64,000 nt of DNA from a virus, in the IMG/VR virus record IMGVR_UViG_3300021134_000001, positions 1 to 64,000 of that record; one strand, written 5' to 3'. Each line of letters opens with the position of its first letter. Positions within the stretch are counted from its first letter, which is position 1. This document shows positions 21,692 through 29,112 of the stretch, in pieces. A program made the position numbers and the translations under genes. Under the pieces are notes generated by a model. It was not told the origin of the DNA, searched no databases, and saw only the letters and a program-made list of their open reading frames with translations.

Positions 21692-22443
21692 CAATTGACG
21701 CTGATATCATTCTCTATCAAGCGAGCTTAGGAGCCCAAGAAAAGATTGTATGGGATACTGAGAACGTTTCTATTGAAGCAGATATCAATAAAGCCAAAGC
21801 AATAGTGAGGAATGTGATACGCGAATATCAAAATTATACAGGCGTTAAAGAGTTTGTGTTATGTTTATCTCATCACCAAAACTTCCGCAAGGATATTTGG
21901 CCTGATTATAAACTTAGCCGCAAAGACTCTGAGCGGCCTGTGTTACTCAAACCACTTCGTGAATGGGTTATTGAATCCTATCCAACGCTTGTGATGGAGA
22001 AACTTGAAGCTGACGATGTGCTAGGTATTCTAGCAACTCGCCATCCAGGTGAAATCATTCATGTGTCAATGGACAAGGATCTCCAATGCGTTCCTGGCAA
22101 AATGTTACACGTCAAAAAGAATCGTAAACACATCTTAATGGACATTAGTCCTGAAGATGCTAAGCGCTTCCATTACCAACAGTCTATGACTGGTGATATG
22201 TGTGACGGTGTGCCAGGCGTTTACGGTATAGGTCCTGCTAAAGCTAACAAATATTTAGATAAATACGGTGTCTTATGGTCGACTGTCGTCAAGTGTTACA
22301 CTGACAACGGCCTAACAGAAGATGAAGCACTACGTAACGCCATAATGGTCAAGATGTTAGACCATACAATGTATAACGATGGTGTTATTACTACATGGAG
22401 TCCACCAGACGATGAACGACCAGTATCAGCAAATGTCGCTTGA
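21682..22443 (+). CDS. 5'-3' exonuclease (T7 gp6-like)
   Basis: 253 aa. FEN/gp6 features: LAIDADIILY (metal-binding Asp) at the start, KLEADDVLGILA, HVSMDKDLQCVPG with two Asp, and GDMCDGVPGVYGIGPAKA helix-hairpin-helix. It removes RNA primers and degrades host DNA. ATG 21682 was chosen because AAAGGA lies upstream and RLAIDAD matches the family start; it overlaps the endonuclease gene. Confidence 0.92.
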   Translation: MRLAIDADIILYQASLGAQEKIVWDTENVSIEADINKAKAIVRNVIREYQNYTGVKEFVLCLSHHQNFRKDIWPDYKLSRKDSERPVLLKPLREWVIESYPTLVMEKLEADDVLGILATRHPGEIIHVSMDKDLQCVPGKMLHVKKNRKHILMDISPEDAKRFHYQQSMTGDMCDGVPGVYGIGPAKANKYLDKYGVLWSTVVKCYTDNGLTEDEALRNAIMVKMLDHTMYNDGVITTWSPPDDERPVSANVA

Positions 22444-22657
22444 CGAACTCCTTGGAGTATTCAGTAGAAAATTCTTTGCGACACATTCGTATAACTTGAC
22501 GTACCTTCCATCTCCTCTAACAAAGGAGTGGTTGGTCGATCAGTTACATGCCTTAGAGTGGTATTGCGGCTATGAGCAAATGGTGAAAACCAAAGAGCGT
22601 CCAGCCGATACTATCACAAAGAAGGTAAAAGTAAAATCAACAAATCCATTTATATAA
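22412..22657 (+). CDS. small hypothetical protein
   Basis: 81 aa overlapping the exonuclease end. ATG 22433 (MSLDELLGV) is an equally good start. Aromatic-rich centre (FFATHSYNLTYLPSPLTKEW), Lys-rich tail. Function unknown. Confidence 0.5.
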   Translation: MNDQYQQMSLDELLGVFSRKFFATHSYNLTYLPSPLTKEWLVDQLHALEWYCGYEQMVKTKERPADTITKKVKVKSTNPFI

Positions 22658-22665
22658 GGAATAAC

Positions 22666-23859
22666 ATGACACGTATTGCGCATATTCTGGGACGTGGTAT
22701 TGAGGGCTGTGGAGTAACCATGGCTGCGGTACAACTCCAACGCGGAGCTGGCGGTACTATCTACGCTGAAATGACAAAGAAGTGGCCACGCGGTAAAGGC
22801 ATCTTGTTTGATCGAGTAGAATTTAAAAGTAAAGATTCGTGGTATCAAATCGCTAACGAAATCAACGCAGATTACGATTTAGTGGTGTTTCACTCGGTGC
22901 CTGCTACTTCAATGGATGATGAGACAACCTCAGCATTCTTGAGAATGGTTAAAGAGATTACAGTGCGTAAGGCGCTTATCAATCACGACCATAAAATGGC
23001 ATCAATTACACGTAATGCGAATCTAAAAGAAATCTGTGAGAATGTAGATATTCTTACAACCCACTCTTTAGAAAACGACTTTTGTCGATGGTTAGTAAAG
23101 AACGAAGTTACGACTCCAGTCACTAAGATGGAATTAGGCTTTGACTATGCCACGCATCGCGCTAAGTATTGGGTGCCAATCGAAAAGCAGGATAGTCGAG
23201 TATGGCGCTGGATTGGCCGTGCAGCCGGTTGGAAAAATCCTAAACTAGCGATTGACTTCCATCAGCATGCTTTGATGGACAGTGGATTTATTACCATCTT
23301 AGAAGGTCTTGAGGCCTCTATTGGTTACAAGGACCTCCTATACACTGACGTGGATGACCCATCTACGCGTCGTATAGTATCCAACTACTTCCGTCAAGAG
23401 AAGGAGTATGGTGAGTCTGGTAAGCATGTCCATGGCACTGAAGTAGAGCATGTTGGCGCATATTTATTACCACCCTTCGTAAATGAAGAGGCTATGTATC
23501 GTTTAGGCAAATCTGCCTTTGGATCGAATCTCTATAATTTACCTGCTAAATATCATTGTAATAATATTGAATATTGCCACGCTGAAGTTATCGCTTCTGG
23601 TTGCGTGCCTATTTTCCACAAAGATTTACTTGACTCACTTATCCATAAAGGACGTGGCGATCCAGTAAGCAAATGTGTAAACACTGGCACCATCGGTCTC
23701 GATTATGGAAGCAGTTTCGCCGAAGTTCACGATAAGATGGTTTTCTTACGAGATAATCCAACTGCGCGCGATGAATGGCGTGAAATGGCTTATGCATTCT
23801 GGAAAGAGCATAACGATTTAGCAGTAGTAGCAGAATCAACTATCAATCAATTAAAATAA
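22666..23859 (+). CDS. agt: DNA alpha-glucosyltransferase (T4 AGT-like)
   Basis: 397 aa, against about 400 for T4 AGT, which transfers glucose from UDP-glucose to 5-hydroxymethylcytosine in DNA. Matches to T4 AGT as I remember it run along the whole length: GRGIEGCGVT (residues 9-18), HSVPATS (76-82), NHDHK with the catalytic-type His-Asp-His (107-109), RWIGRAAGWK (181-190), DFH then ILEGLEAS, GKSAFGSNLYNLPAKY, and the nucleotide-sugar part IEYCHAEVIASGCVPIF. AAGGAA upstream. With dCMP hydroxymethylase at 147-815 it predicts glucosylated hmC DNA. Extent of glucosylation cannot be read from sequence. Confidence 0.92.
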   Translation: MTRIAHILGRGIEGCGVTMAAVQLQRGAGGTIYAEMTKKWPRGKGILFDRVEFKSKDSWYQIANEINADYDLVVFHSVPATSMDDETTSAFLRMVKEITVRKALINHDHKMASITRNANLKEICENVDILTTHSLENDFCRWLVKNEVTTPVTKMELGFDYATHRAKYWVPIEKQDSRVWRWIGRAAGWKNPKLAIDFHQHALMDSGFITILEGLEASIGYKDLLYTDVDDPSTRRIVSNYFRQEKEYGESGKHVHGTEVEHVGAYLLPPFVNEEAMYRLGKSAFGSNLYNLPAKYHCNNIEYCHAEVIASGCVPIFHKDLLDSLIHKGRGDPVSKCVNTGTIGLDYGSSFAEVHDKMVFLRDNPTARDEWREMAYAFWKEHNDLAVVAESTINQLK

Positions 23860-23871
23860 GAAGGATATATT

Positions 23872-24138
23872 ATGACACAAGAACGCGAAGCCTTACCACC
23901 AGAAGTGGTGGAAGCCGCTCGTAAATCTTTAGTAATTAGTTTGCCAGACGCTTTGGCCGCTTTGTCGGCCTTCGACCCAGCGTTTGTCCCTATCCTTACT
24001 GGCGCTGTCGCTGAAGCTGAGACTAATCTCAAACTTCGCGCAGCGTTGAATCGTTTACTTTTCTCAAGCCGTAATCAGACATTTGCTTACAGCTGCAAAG
24101 AGGAGTTAGCGAAGTATAAGGAGAAACAGAATGGCTAA
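23872..24138 (+). CDS. small hypothetical protein
   Basis: 88 aa, AGAAGGA upstream, Ala/Leu-rich helices (AALSAFDPAFVPILTGAVAEAE). Overlaps the next gene by 8 bases. Function unknown. Confidence 0.55.
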   Translation: MTQEREALPPEVVEAARKSLVISLPDALAALSAFDPAFVPILTGAVAEAETNLKLRAALNRLLFSSRNQTFAYSCKEELAKYKEKQNG

Positions 24139-24508
24139 AAAGAAGCCGGTTACTAAAACCTATAAGACCATCAACGATAATCCTGAAGTGTTTGCCGAGT
24201 CTACAACGCTCGTTACAGACATCAAGGAAAATCCTGACGGCTCTTCAACCATCCAACTCGAGTTTACTCGCGATCAAGTAGATATGCTATTTGACGTAAG
24301 CCTTCGCCAAGCATTGGTCCAAGGTCTAAAGAGTCTTGATGCGGATTCCGCTCATTATGCAAATCTCCTTGGCGCTGTTGCACGTGCTAACGAGTTTGCA
24401 AAGCTTGCCACAAAGTGGGAAACCTCCGATACAATGGACTGGTCTCCTAAGGTGTCTAAAGCTCTCGCTAAGTTGAATGAGGCATTAGCGAAGATTGAGC
24501 GTTCATAA
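24131..24508 (+). CDS. hypothetical protein
   Basis: 125 aa, AAGGAGAA upstream. A beta-rich start followed by two long helices (DVSLRQALVQGLKSLDADSA, VSKALAKLNEALAKIERS). No recognised family. Confidence 0.55.
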   Translation: MAKKKPVTKTYKTINDNPEVFAESTTLVTDIKENPDGSSTIQLEFTRDQVDMLFDVSLRQALVQGLKSLDADSAHYANLLGAVARANEFAKLATKWETSDTMDWSPKVSKALAKLNEALAKIERS

Positions 24509-24517
24509 GGAAAACTC

Positions 24518-24991
24518 ATGCGAAAACTTCTCATCGTATTACTACTAACATTATCCATGTCAGCCTCATCAATAGCGCAAGAAGTTACGGTCAAAGATCG
24601 TATTGTGACTTTTATTGAAGAGACTTACAAGATCAGTAATGCCGGTTTAATCGTTGACTACGTCTTCGAAGTATCAGAGCGCAAGGACTTAGATCCTACG
24701 CTCGTTTTAGGTATTATTGCAGTAGAATCAAGATTTAAAGATAATGCAAAGAATCCAAGCGGAGCAACTGGGCTTATGCAAGTTGTGGTGCCTATGCACT
24801 GCAAGCGTTTCCCAACTCCAAAGAATTGTAAAGCATTAGCTAACGATCCTGAGCATAATATTGAAGTGGGCACAGATATTCTAGTAGAGTTCAAAGGAAA
24901 TCTACGAAGATATTCTGGCGGTCACGAAGGTTATGCAAAGTTAGTAAAGACACAGCAACATAAATTCAAACAATTATACAAGGACATCTAA
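24518..24991 (+). CDS. secreted lytic transglycosylase (SLT/goose-lysozyme-like)
   Basis: 157 aa. Signal peptide (KLLIVLLLTLSMSASSIAQ), then an SLT domain: LVLGIIAVESRFKDNAKNPSGATGLMQV, with catalytic Glu in AVESRF and the GATGLMQV motif. It cleaves peptidoglycan glycan strands in the periplasm. It could be the lysis enzyme or help entry; no holin is obvious beside it. Position among middle genes rather than tail genes suggests lysis. AAGGAAAA upstream. Confidence 0.88.
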   Translation: MRKLLIVLLLTLSMSASSIAQEVTVKDRIVTFIEETYKISNAGLIVDYVFEVSERKDLDPTLVLGIIAVESRFKDNAKNPSGATGLMQVVVPMHCKRFPTPKNCKALANDPEHNIEVGTDILVEFKGNLRRYSGGHEGYAKLVKTQQHKFKQLYKDI

Positions 24992-25185
24992 TGACCGAAC
25001 ATCGCGTAGCACCTGACATTATGAATCACAATTGGAAGTATATTCCATCAAATCAAACGAACGTTAAAGAGCGTTTTGAAGATTACGGTTTTAAGTTTAA
25101 TGACTCGCTGTACCGTAAGAATTTCGATTTTACCGGGTTAGATTATTGGATGTGGCAGATTACCCACAAAGAGAGTTCTCTATGA
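24991..25185 (+). CDS. small hypothetical protein
   Basis: 64 aa, directly coupled to the transglycosylase (TAATG) and to the next gene (ATGA). Aromatic-rich (NHNWKYIPSNQ, FTGLDYWMWQITHK). Function unknown. Confidence 0.5.
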   Translation: MTEHRVAPDIMNHNWKYIPSNQTNVKERFEDYGFKFNDSLYRKNFDFTGLDYWMWQITHKESSL

Positions 25186-25343
25186 TAAGACCGGAATTAC
25201 TAGCCGATTATGAAGAGTTCTTTATTTTACCTAACGTAGCCTTGCTATTTAAGAAGGTACCATCAGCCAAAACTTTACAAGAGTTACGCGAATTAATTGA
25301 TGTATTAGAAGAAACAAATAAAGAATTCCCAATCGCACATTAA
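25182..25343 (+). CDS. small helical protein
   Basis: 53 aa. ATG 25182 overlaps the previous TGA. Ends in an acidic helix (LRELIDVLEETNKEF). Function unknown. Confidence 0.5.
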   Translation: MIRPELLADYEEFFILPNVALLFKKVPSAKTLQELRELIDVLEETNKEFPIAH

Positions 25344-25360
25344 CTTTATAAGGAATTATT

Positions 25361-25831
25361 ATGACATGTATTATAGGTGATGCAGAGCGGATGATATTAG
25401 TATCAGACTCTCAAGTATCAGATGAAGATTCAAGCACCAAATCTTACGTATGTGAGAAGGTATTTAAACTTGCTGATGGCTCGTTACTCGCTGTAGCTGG
25501 AGATATCCGCTCAGAAGAGAGGGTCATCGAATGGTTTGATAAAGGTTGTCCTAAAGGCGAGAAGCCTGAGATCAAAGAAGAGCACGACTGCGATTTCATG
25601 CGACTTACTGAGGATGGTCTATTTTTATCTGATAAGAGTTTAGAATTCTGGCGTGTAAAGACTCACGATGGTATCGGCTCAGGACAAGCAATTGCTCTTG
25701 GCGCTATGCTCTTAGGTCATACAGCAGAAGAAGCGGTATGGGCTGCTACACAAGTCGATATGCATACTGGCGGTAACGTCATGGTGTATGAGATTGGTAA
25801 GCGTCCAAAGATTTATCATAAAAAGAGCTAA
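25361..25831 (+). CDS. proteasome/HslV-like Ntn-hydrolase
   Basis: 156 aa. Thr follows the initiator Met (MTCIIGD), matching the N-terminal nucleophile of HslV and proteasome beta subunits. The rest follows that fold: ILVSDSQVSD, LADGSLLAVAGD, then IGSGQAIALGAMLLGHTAEE and a closing TGGNVMVYEIG. Such proteins are self-compartmentalising peptidases; several phages carry short versions without an HslU partner. AAGGAA upstream. Proteolytic activity is inferred; none of the usual HslU-contact features can be judged. Confidence 0.78.
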   Translation: MTCIIGDAERMILVSDSQVSDEDSSTKSYVCEKVFKLADGSLLAVAGDIRSEERVIEWFDKGCPKGEKPEIKEEHDCDFMRLTEDGLFLSDKSLEFWRVKTHDGIGSGQAIALGAMLLGHTAEEAVWAATQVDMHTGGNVMVYEIGKRPKIYHKKS

Positions 25832-25874
25832 TGGCATTTCGCCATACAGACTATAACCAACTAAGGAGTATTAA

Positions 25875-26171
25875 ATGTTTAATCTAGATTTTTTAAAATT
25901 AGGTCCATCAACTAACGACATCCTCGCAGACATGGACAAGAAGTGGTATGATGGCCTTCGTGAAGTAAAGAAGGCATTGGATAAATTACAATCAACTGAA
26001 TATATGCCAATCGTTACTCAAGCGGACGACTTGACTACTGTGACTTTTAAAGGTCCTAATGTCACAACAACCATCACTACTAAAACCATTGATTTACCTA
26101 AGGTATTAGAGCAATATGGTTTGCAGATGCCAACTGTAGCCACAAAGAAGACTACACGCAAGACTAAGTAA
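25875..26171 (+). CDS. hypothetical protein
   Basis: 98 aa, AAGGAG upstream after a small ATGGC/GCCAT hairpin. Helical start, Thr-rich strand (VTFKGPNVTTTITTKTI) and basic tail. No recognised family. Confidence 0.55.
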   Translation: MFNLDFLKLGPSTNDILADMDKKWYDGLREVKKALDKLQSTEYMPIVTQADDLTTVTFKGPNVTTTITTKTIDLPKVLEQYGLQMPTVATKKTTRKTK

Positions 26172-26173
26172 TA

Positions 26174-26266
26174 TTGAGAGGCCATTCTAACGAGTGGTCT
26201 CGATTATATTTCTTTGGAAATTCACCCAGGAAATTTTACCTGGCGATTCAAATGCACTTGGAGAAT
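26174..26266 (+). other. structured leader
   Basis: Two hairpins: GAGA...GGCCA with TGGTCTC (about 26175-26200), and CCAGG-AAATTTTA-CCTGG (about 26226-26243). They lie just before the gene at 26267 and could mark RNA processing or mRNA protection. A frame continues through from 26174 but lacks a good start there. Confidence 0.4.
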
Positions 26267-26515
26267 ATGATGACAGTGAACTTTGCAAGACTAAACTGCC
26301 AGACGGGTTGTTGCCTAGATAAGGTGAAGCATCTCTCTGAGCAAATCTTCCATCAGCAGGATGAGATGTATAATAGCCTTGCCGAAGAGAATATTGAGTT
26401 AGGTACTTTCGTAGTTGATGAGATTATGCCTTACTTAGAAGCACGCGCTCAGTCGCACGATCATAGAGCTCAAGATTTAATGGTTAGCTTGATTACCTTA
26501 CTGAGAGGCGTATAA
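26267..26515 (+). CDS. small helical protein
   Basis: 82 aa. Two adjacent ATGs (26267, 26270) follow TTGGAG; either may be used. Helical, with LDKVKHLSEQIFHQQDEMYN. Its stop overlaps the desaturase ATG by one base. Function unknown. Confidence 0.5.
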   Translation: MMTVNFARLNCQTGCCLDKVKHLSEQIFHQQDEMYNSLAEENIELGTFVVDEIMPYLEARAQSHDHRAQDLMVSLITLLRGV

Positions 26516-27219
26516 TGATTGAATTACTCTACTTACTGATAACAACTCATATAACGATCGTCTGCGTAACTTTATATCTACACAGAGGTCAAGCCCATAG
26601 AGGTTTCACGTTTAATCGGTATGTAGAGCACTTCATGCGATTTTGGCTATGGTTGACAACAGGCATGGTGACCAAAGAATGGGTCGCTATACACCGCAAA
26701 CATCACAGCAAATGTGATAAGCAAGGCGATCCGCATTCACCGCACAACGAAGGCATTTGGAAAATTCTGTTTGGTGGCGCCTTTTATTATGCTAGTGCCT
26801 CAACAGATAAGGAAATGGTCAACGCATACGGTGTTGGCACGCCAGACGATTGGATGGAACGCAATATGTATAGTAAATATCAATTAGCAGGAGTAATGCT
26901 GCTATTGGTTATCAATACACTCTTGTTTAATGGATGGGGCATAGTAATATGGCTTATTCAGATGGCATGGATTCCGTTCTGGGCTGCTGGCGTCGTGAAC
27001 GGTCTTGGACATTACATTGGCTACCGCAATACTGAGACAAAAGATTACTCAACGAACTTGAGTCCTTTTGGTATTATCATTGGTGGCGAAGAGCTCCACA
27101 ACAATCATCACGAAAACCCAGCAAATCCCAAGCTAAGCCGTAAATGGTTTGAGTTTGATATTGGATGGATGTGGTATAAAATACTCAATCGATTTGGGTT
27201 GATGAAATTAAGGAATTAA
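26515..27219 (+). CDS. membrane fatty-acid (acyl) desaturase
   Basis: 234 aa. The three His boxes of Delta9-type di-iron desaturases are present: HRGQAH (residues 23-28), HRKHH (60-64) and HNNHH (195-199), plus a conserved NGLGH. Hydrophobic segments near residues 1-20, 40-52, 122-138 and 140-160 fit an inner-membrane protein. It should put a cis double bond in acyl chains using O2 and a reductant. Coupled to the gene before it; IscU follows 2 bases after its stop. It is shorter than most bacterial desaturases but has all metal ligands. Bringing this to infection could alter membrane fluidity; that is inference. Confidence 0.9.
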   Translation: MIELLYLLITTHITIVCVTLYLHRGQAHRGFTFNRYVEHFMRFWLWLTTGMVTKEWVAIHRKHHSKCDKQGDPHSPHNEGIWKILFGGAFYYASASTDKEMVNAYGVGTPDDWMERNMYSKYQLAGVMLLLVINTLLFNGWGIVIWLIQMAWIPFWAAGVVNGLGHYIGYRNTETKDYSTNLSPFGIIIGGEELHNNHHENPANPKLSRKWFEFDIGWMWYKILNRFGLMKLRN

Positions 27220-27220
27220 C

Positions 27221-27604
27221 ATGGCGTATTCAGATAAAGTAATAGATCATTATGAAAATCCTCGCAACGTAGGTTCATTCGATAAAGCTGATCCCACAAT
27301 CGGCACTGGAATGGTTGGTGCACCTGCTTGTGGTGACGTAATGAAACTTCAGATAAAGGTTGAAGATGGTATTATTAGAGACGCTCGTTTTAAGACATAT
27401 GGATGCGGCTCAGCAATTGCGTCAAGCTCGCTCGTCACGGAGTGGGTCAAAGGTAAAACGTTGGCTGAAGCTGGCGCTATTAAAAACAGCGAGATTGCAG
27501 AAGAACTGGCCTTACCTCCAGTAAAAATCCACTGCTCAATCTTAGCGGAAGACGCCGTGAAAGCAGCAATACATGACTACGAGGTAAAATGCAAATGCTC
27601 ATAG
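27221..27604 (+). CDS. iscU: Fe-S cluster assembly scaffold IscU
   Basis: 127 aa, very close to proteobacterial IscU from the first residue (MAYSDKVIDHYENPRNVGSF). Cluster ligands Cys37, Cys62 and Cys105 with Asp39 and His104 are all there, and so is the LPPVK motif (98-102) bound by the HscA chaperone. So it should work with the host IscS/HscAB system. No iscS is visible in the window. It ends in VKCKCS, with two extra cysteines not usual for IscU. It overlaps the A-type carrier gene by 16 bases. Confidence 0.95.
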   Translation: MAYSDKVIDHYENPRNVGSFDKADPTIGTGMVGAPACGDVMKLQIKVEDGIIRDARFKTYGCGSAIASSSLVTEWVKGKTLAEAGAIKNSEIAEELALPPVKIHCSILAEDAVKAAIHDYEVKCKCS

Positions 27605-27900
27605 TTACAGACAGTGCAGCGAATCAAATTAGCGAAGTGCTTACCGACGGCGGTAAATATGTTAGAGCCTTTATTGAAGGCGGAGGTTGCTCGGGATTTA
27701 ATTATGGATTTAGTATTGAAGATGAGAAAGAAGACGATGACTTTGTTATTGGTCAACTTATCGTAGACTCTATGAGTATGCAATACTTTACCGGTGCCAC
27801 GATCGATTACATTAGTGACCGACTAAAGGGCTCGCAGTTTACCATCCATAATCCTAATGCTAAGTCAACATGCGGTTGTGGCAGCTCCTTTGCGGTCTAA
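27589..27900 (+). CDS. A-type Fe-S carrier (IscA/ErpA family)
   Basis: 103 aa with the three A-type cysteines: Cys34 (GGGCSGFNYGF) and the C-terminal CGCG pair (Cys95, Cys97). It should accept clusters from IscU and deliver them to apo-proteins. GAGGT upstream, overlapping IscU in another frame, so both are made together. The AAGGC...SGF region looks closer to ErpA than to IscA, but this is not firm. Likely clients are not the di-iron enzymes next door, which do not use Fe-S clusters. Confidence 0.9.
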   Translation: MQMLIVTDSAANQISEVLTDGGKYVRAFIEGGGCSGFNYGFSIEDEKEDDDFVIGQLIVDSMSMQYFTGATIDYISDRLKGSQFTIHNPNAKSTCGCGSSFAV

Positions 27901-27995
27901 GGATGCCCTTGGAGCACCCACGTGAGTCATGGAGCACTCGAAATGCAGTGGATATAGGCAACACTATACTCACGGCGAGATAGTGCCTCGCGCAA
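27901..27995 (+). other. spacer before PR2
   Basis: No gene. Contains GGAGCAC twice and a weak hairpin (CACTAT with ATAGTG around 27963-27984) that may end the upstream transcript before the promoter. Confidence 0.35.
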
Positions 27996-28014
27996 GTGGA
28001 TCCTATATAGAGAG
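27996..28014 (+). promoter_or_regulatory. candidate phage RNA polymerase promoter PR2
   Basis: GTGGATCCTATATAGAGAG, identical to PR1 over at least 25 bp including the upstream GCGCAA. The leader (28023-28047) contains GGTCCTAAGATATCCCTAGG and can pair GGTC with GACC. It matches the PL1 leader. It points at dCMP deaminase and the redox genes. Confidence 0.7.
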
Positions 28015-28082
28015 GCCGTGCTGGTCCTAAGATATCCCTAGGAGACCGTCGTGGCTGCAAGACAACAACAGTAAGGTAGATT

Positions 28083-28484
28083 ATGAAACAACAGACCTAT
28101 ATGGAGATTGCCCAAACTATCTCTAAAGAGAGTAAAGCGACACGTGCCAAAGTTGGCGCCATCGCTGTAGTAGATGGAAGAATAGTGGCTTGTGGCTATA
28201 ACGGCACTCCACCAGGTTTTGATAACAATTGTGAGGATGAAAATGGAGTTACTAAAAAAGAAGTTATACATGCGGAATCTAACATTGTCGCATTTGCTAG
28301 CAAGCATGGTGTCAGCATTCGTGGTGCTAGTGTGTATTGCACTCTATCTCCTTGCGTTACCTGTGCTGCTCTGCTTAGCGCTGCTGGAATCTCTCGTTAC
28401 TACTACCGGGACACTTATCGTGATAGCGACGGTTTGCGTTTACTGGCTGATGCAGGTATAGAAACAATTAAAACGGAGGAATGA
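28083..28484 (+). CDS. dCMP deaminase
   Basis: 133 aa zinc deaminase: HAES (His63, catalytic Glu65) and SPCVTC (Cys91, Cys94). It turns dCMP into dUMP for thymidylate synthesis and, with dCMP hydroxymethylase, sets the fate of the dCMP pool. First gene after PR2. AAGGTAG upstream. Its stop overlaps the next gene. Confidence 0.92.
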   Translation: MKQQTYMEIAQTISKESKATRAKVGAIAVVDGRIVACGYNGTPPGFDNNCEDENGVTKKEVIHAESNIVAFASKHGVSIRGASVYCTLSPCVTCAALLSAAGISRYYYRDTYRDSDGLRLLADAGIETIKTEE

Positions 28485-28972
28485 TGCATAAACATCACAT
28501 CATACCTAAACATATAGGCGGCACTGACCATCCATCTAATCTCATCGAACTTAGCGTCGAAGAGCACGCACTTGAGCATTTTAAACTTTTCCAACAAGAT
28601 GGAAGATGGCAAGATGAAGTAGCGTACAAAGCACTCAGTGGAATGCTTGGAAAAGAAGATATTATTCGTGAGATTCAGCGTAACGTTGGTAAGATTAACG
28701 GCACGAGAAATAAAGTTAACGGATGGTGGTCTAAAGTCCAACAACTCGGCTCTAAAGCTGGCGCCAAGAAAGGAGCTGAGCGATGTCGTGAGTTAGAAGT
28801 AAACAGTTTCTTTAACCCGTCTTTACGCAAAACCGCTCAATCAAAAGGTGGCAAACAAGGTGGTAAAGTTAATGGAACGCAGCGACTTGCCACGTGTCTT
28901 AATTGTCGTAAGACTGGACAGTTGACAGTAATGAATCGCTGGCACTTTGCGAAATGCAAGGTCCAACTATGA
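28484..28972 (+). CDS. HNH homing endonuclease
   Basis: 162 aa. HNH domain: KHHIIPKHIGGTDHPSNLIE with a later EHALEHF. The basic tail has Gly-Lys repeats (SKGGKQGGKVNG) and a Cys pair (CLNC). GGAGG places the start at 28484; ATG 28481 is also possible. It is a paralogue of the HNH gene at 62642. Free-standing, between dCMP deaminase and membrane-peptide genes. Confidence 0.85.
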   Translation: MHKHHIIPKHIGGTDHPSNLIELSVEEHALEHFKLFQQDGRWQDEVAYKALSGMLGKEDIIREIQRNVGKINGTRNKVNGWWSKVQQLGSKAGAKKGAERCRELEVNSFFNPSLRKTAQSKGGKQGGKVNGTQRLATCLNCRKTGQLTVMNRWHFAKCKVQL

Positions 28973-29112
28973 AAAAGTTATTATACACATTTATAGAAAG
29001 TATAATACTCTCTGTAATTATTTTAACAGCTGTTGCAATAGGATTTTATGCCACCATTGCTTGTATAGATTGGTGTATTGGTTATTGCGCACAATTTTGG
29101 AGATGGATATGA
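28969..29112 (+). CDS. small membrane protein
   Basis: 47 aa with one long hydrophobic helix (IILSVIILTAVAIGFYATI) and a Cys/Trp-rich end. Coupled to both neighbours by ATGA. It could be a holin-like or accessory peptide; function unknown. Confidence 0.55.
   Translation: MKKLLYTFIESIILSVIILTAVAIGFYATIACIDWCIGYCAQFWRWI

Noticed and set aside
16813-24991. Signs of lysogeny (integrase, repressor, attachment site)
   Set aside because: No recombinase or CI-like gene; T7-type replication and host takeover genes point to a lytic phage.
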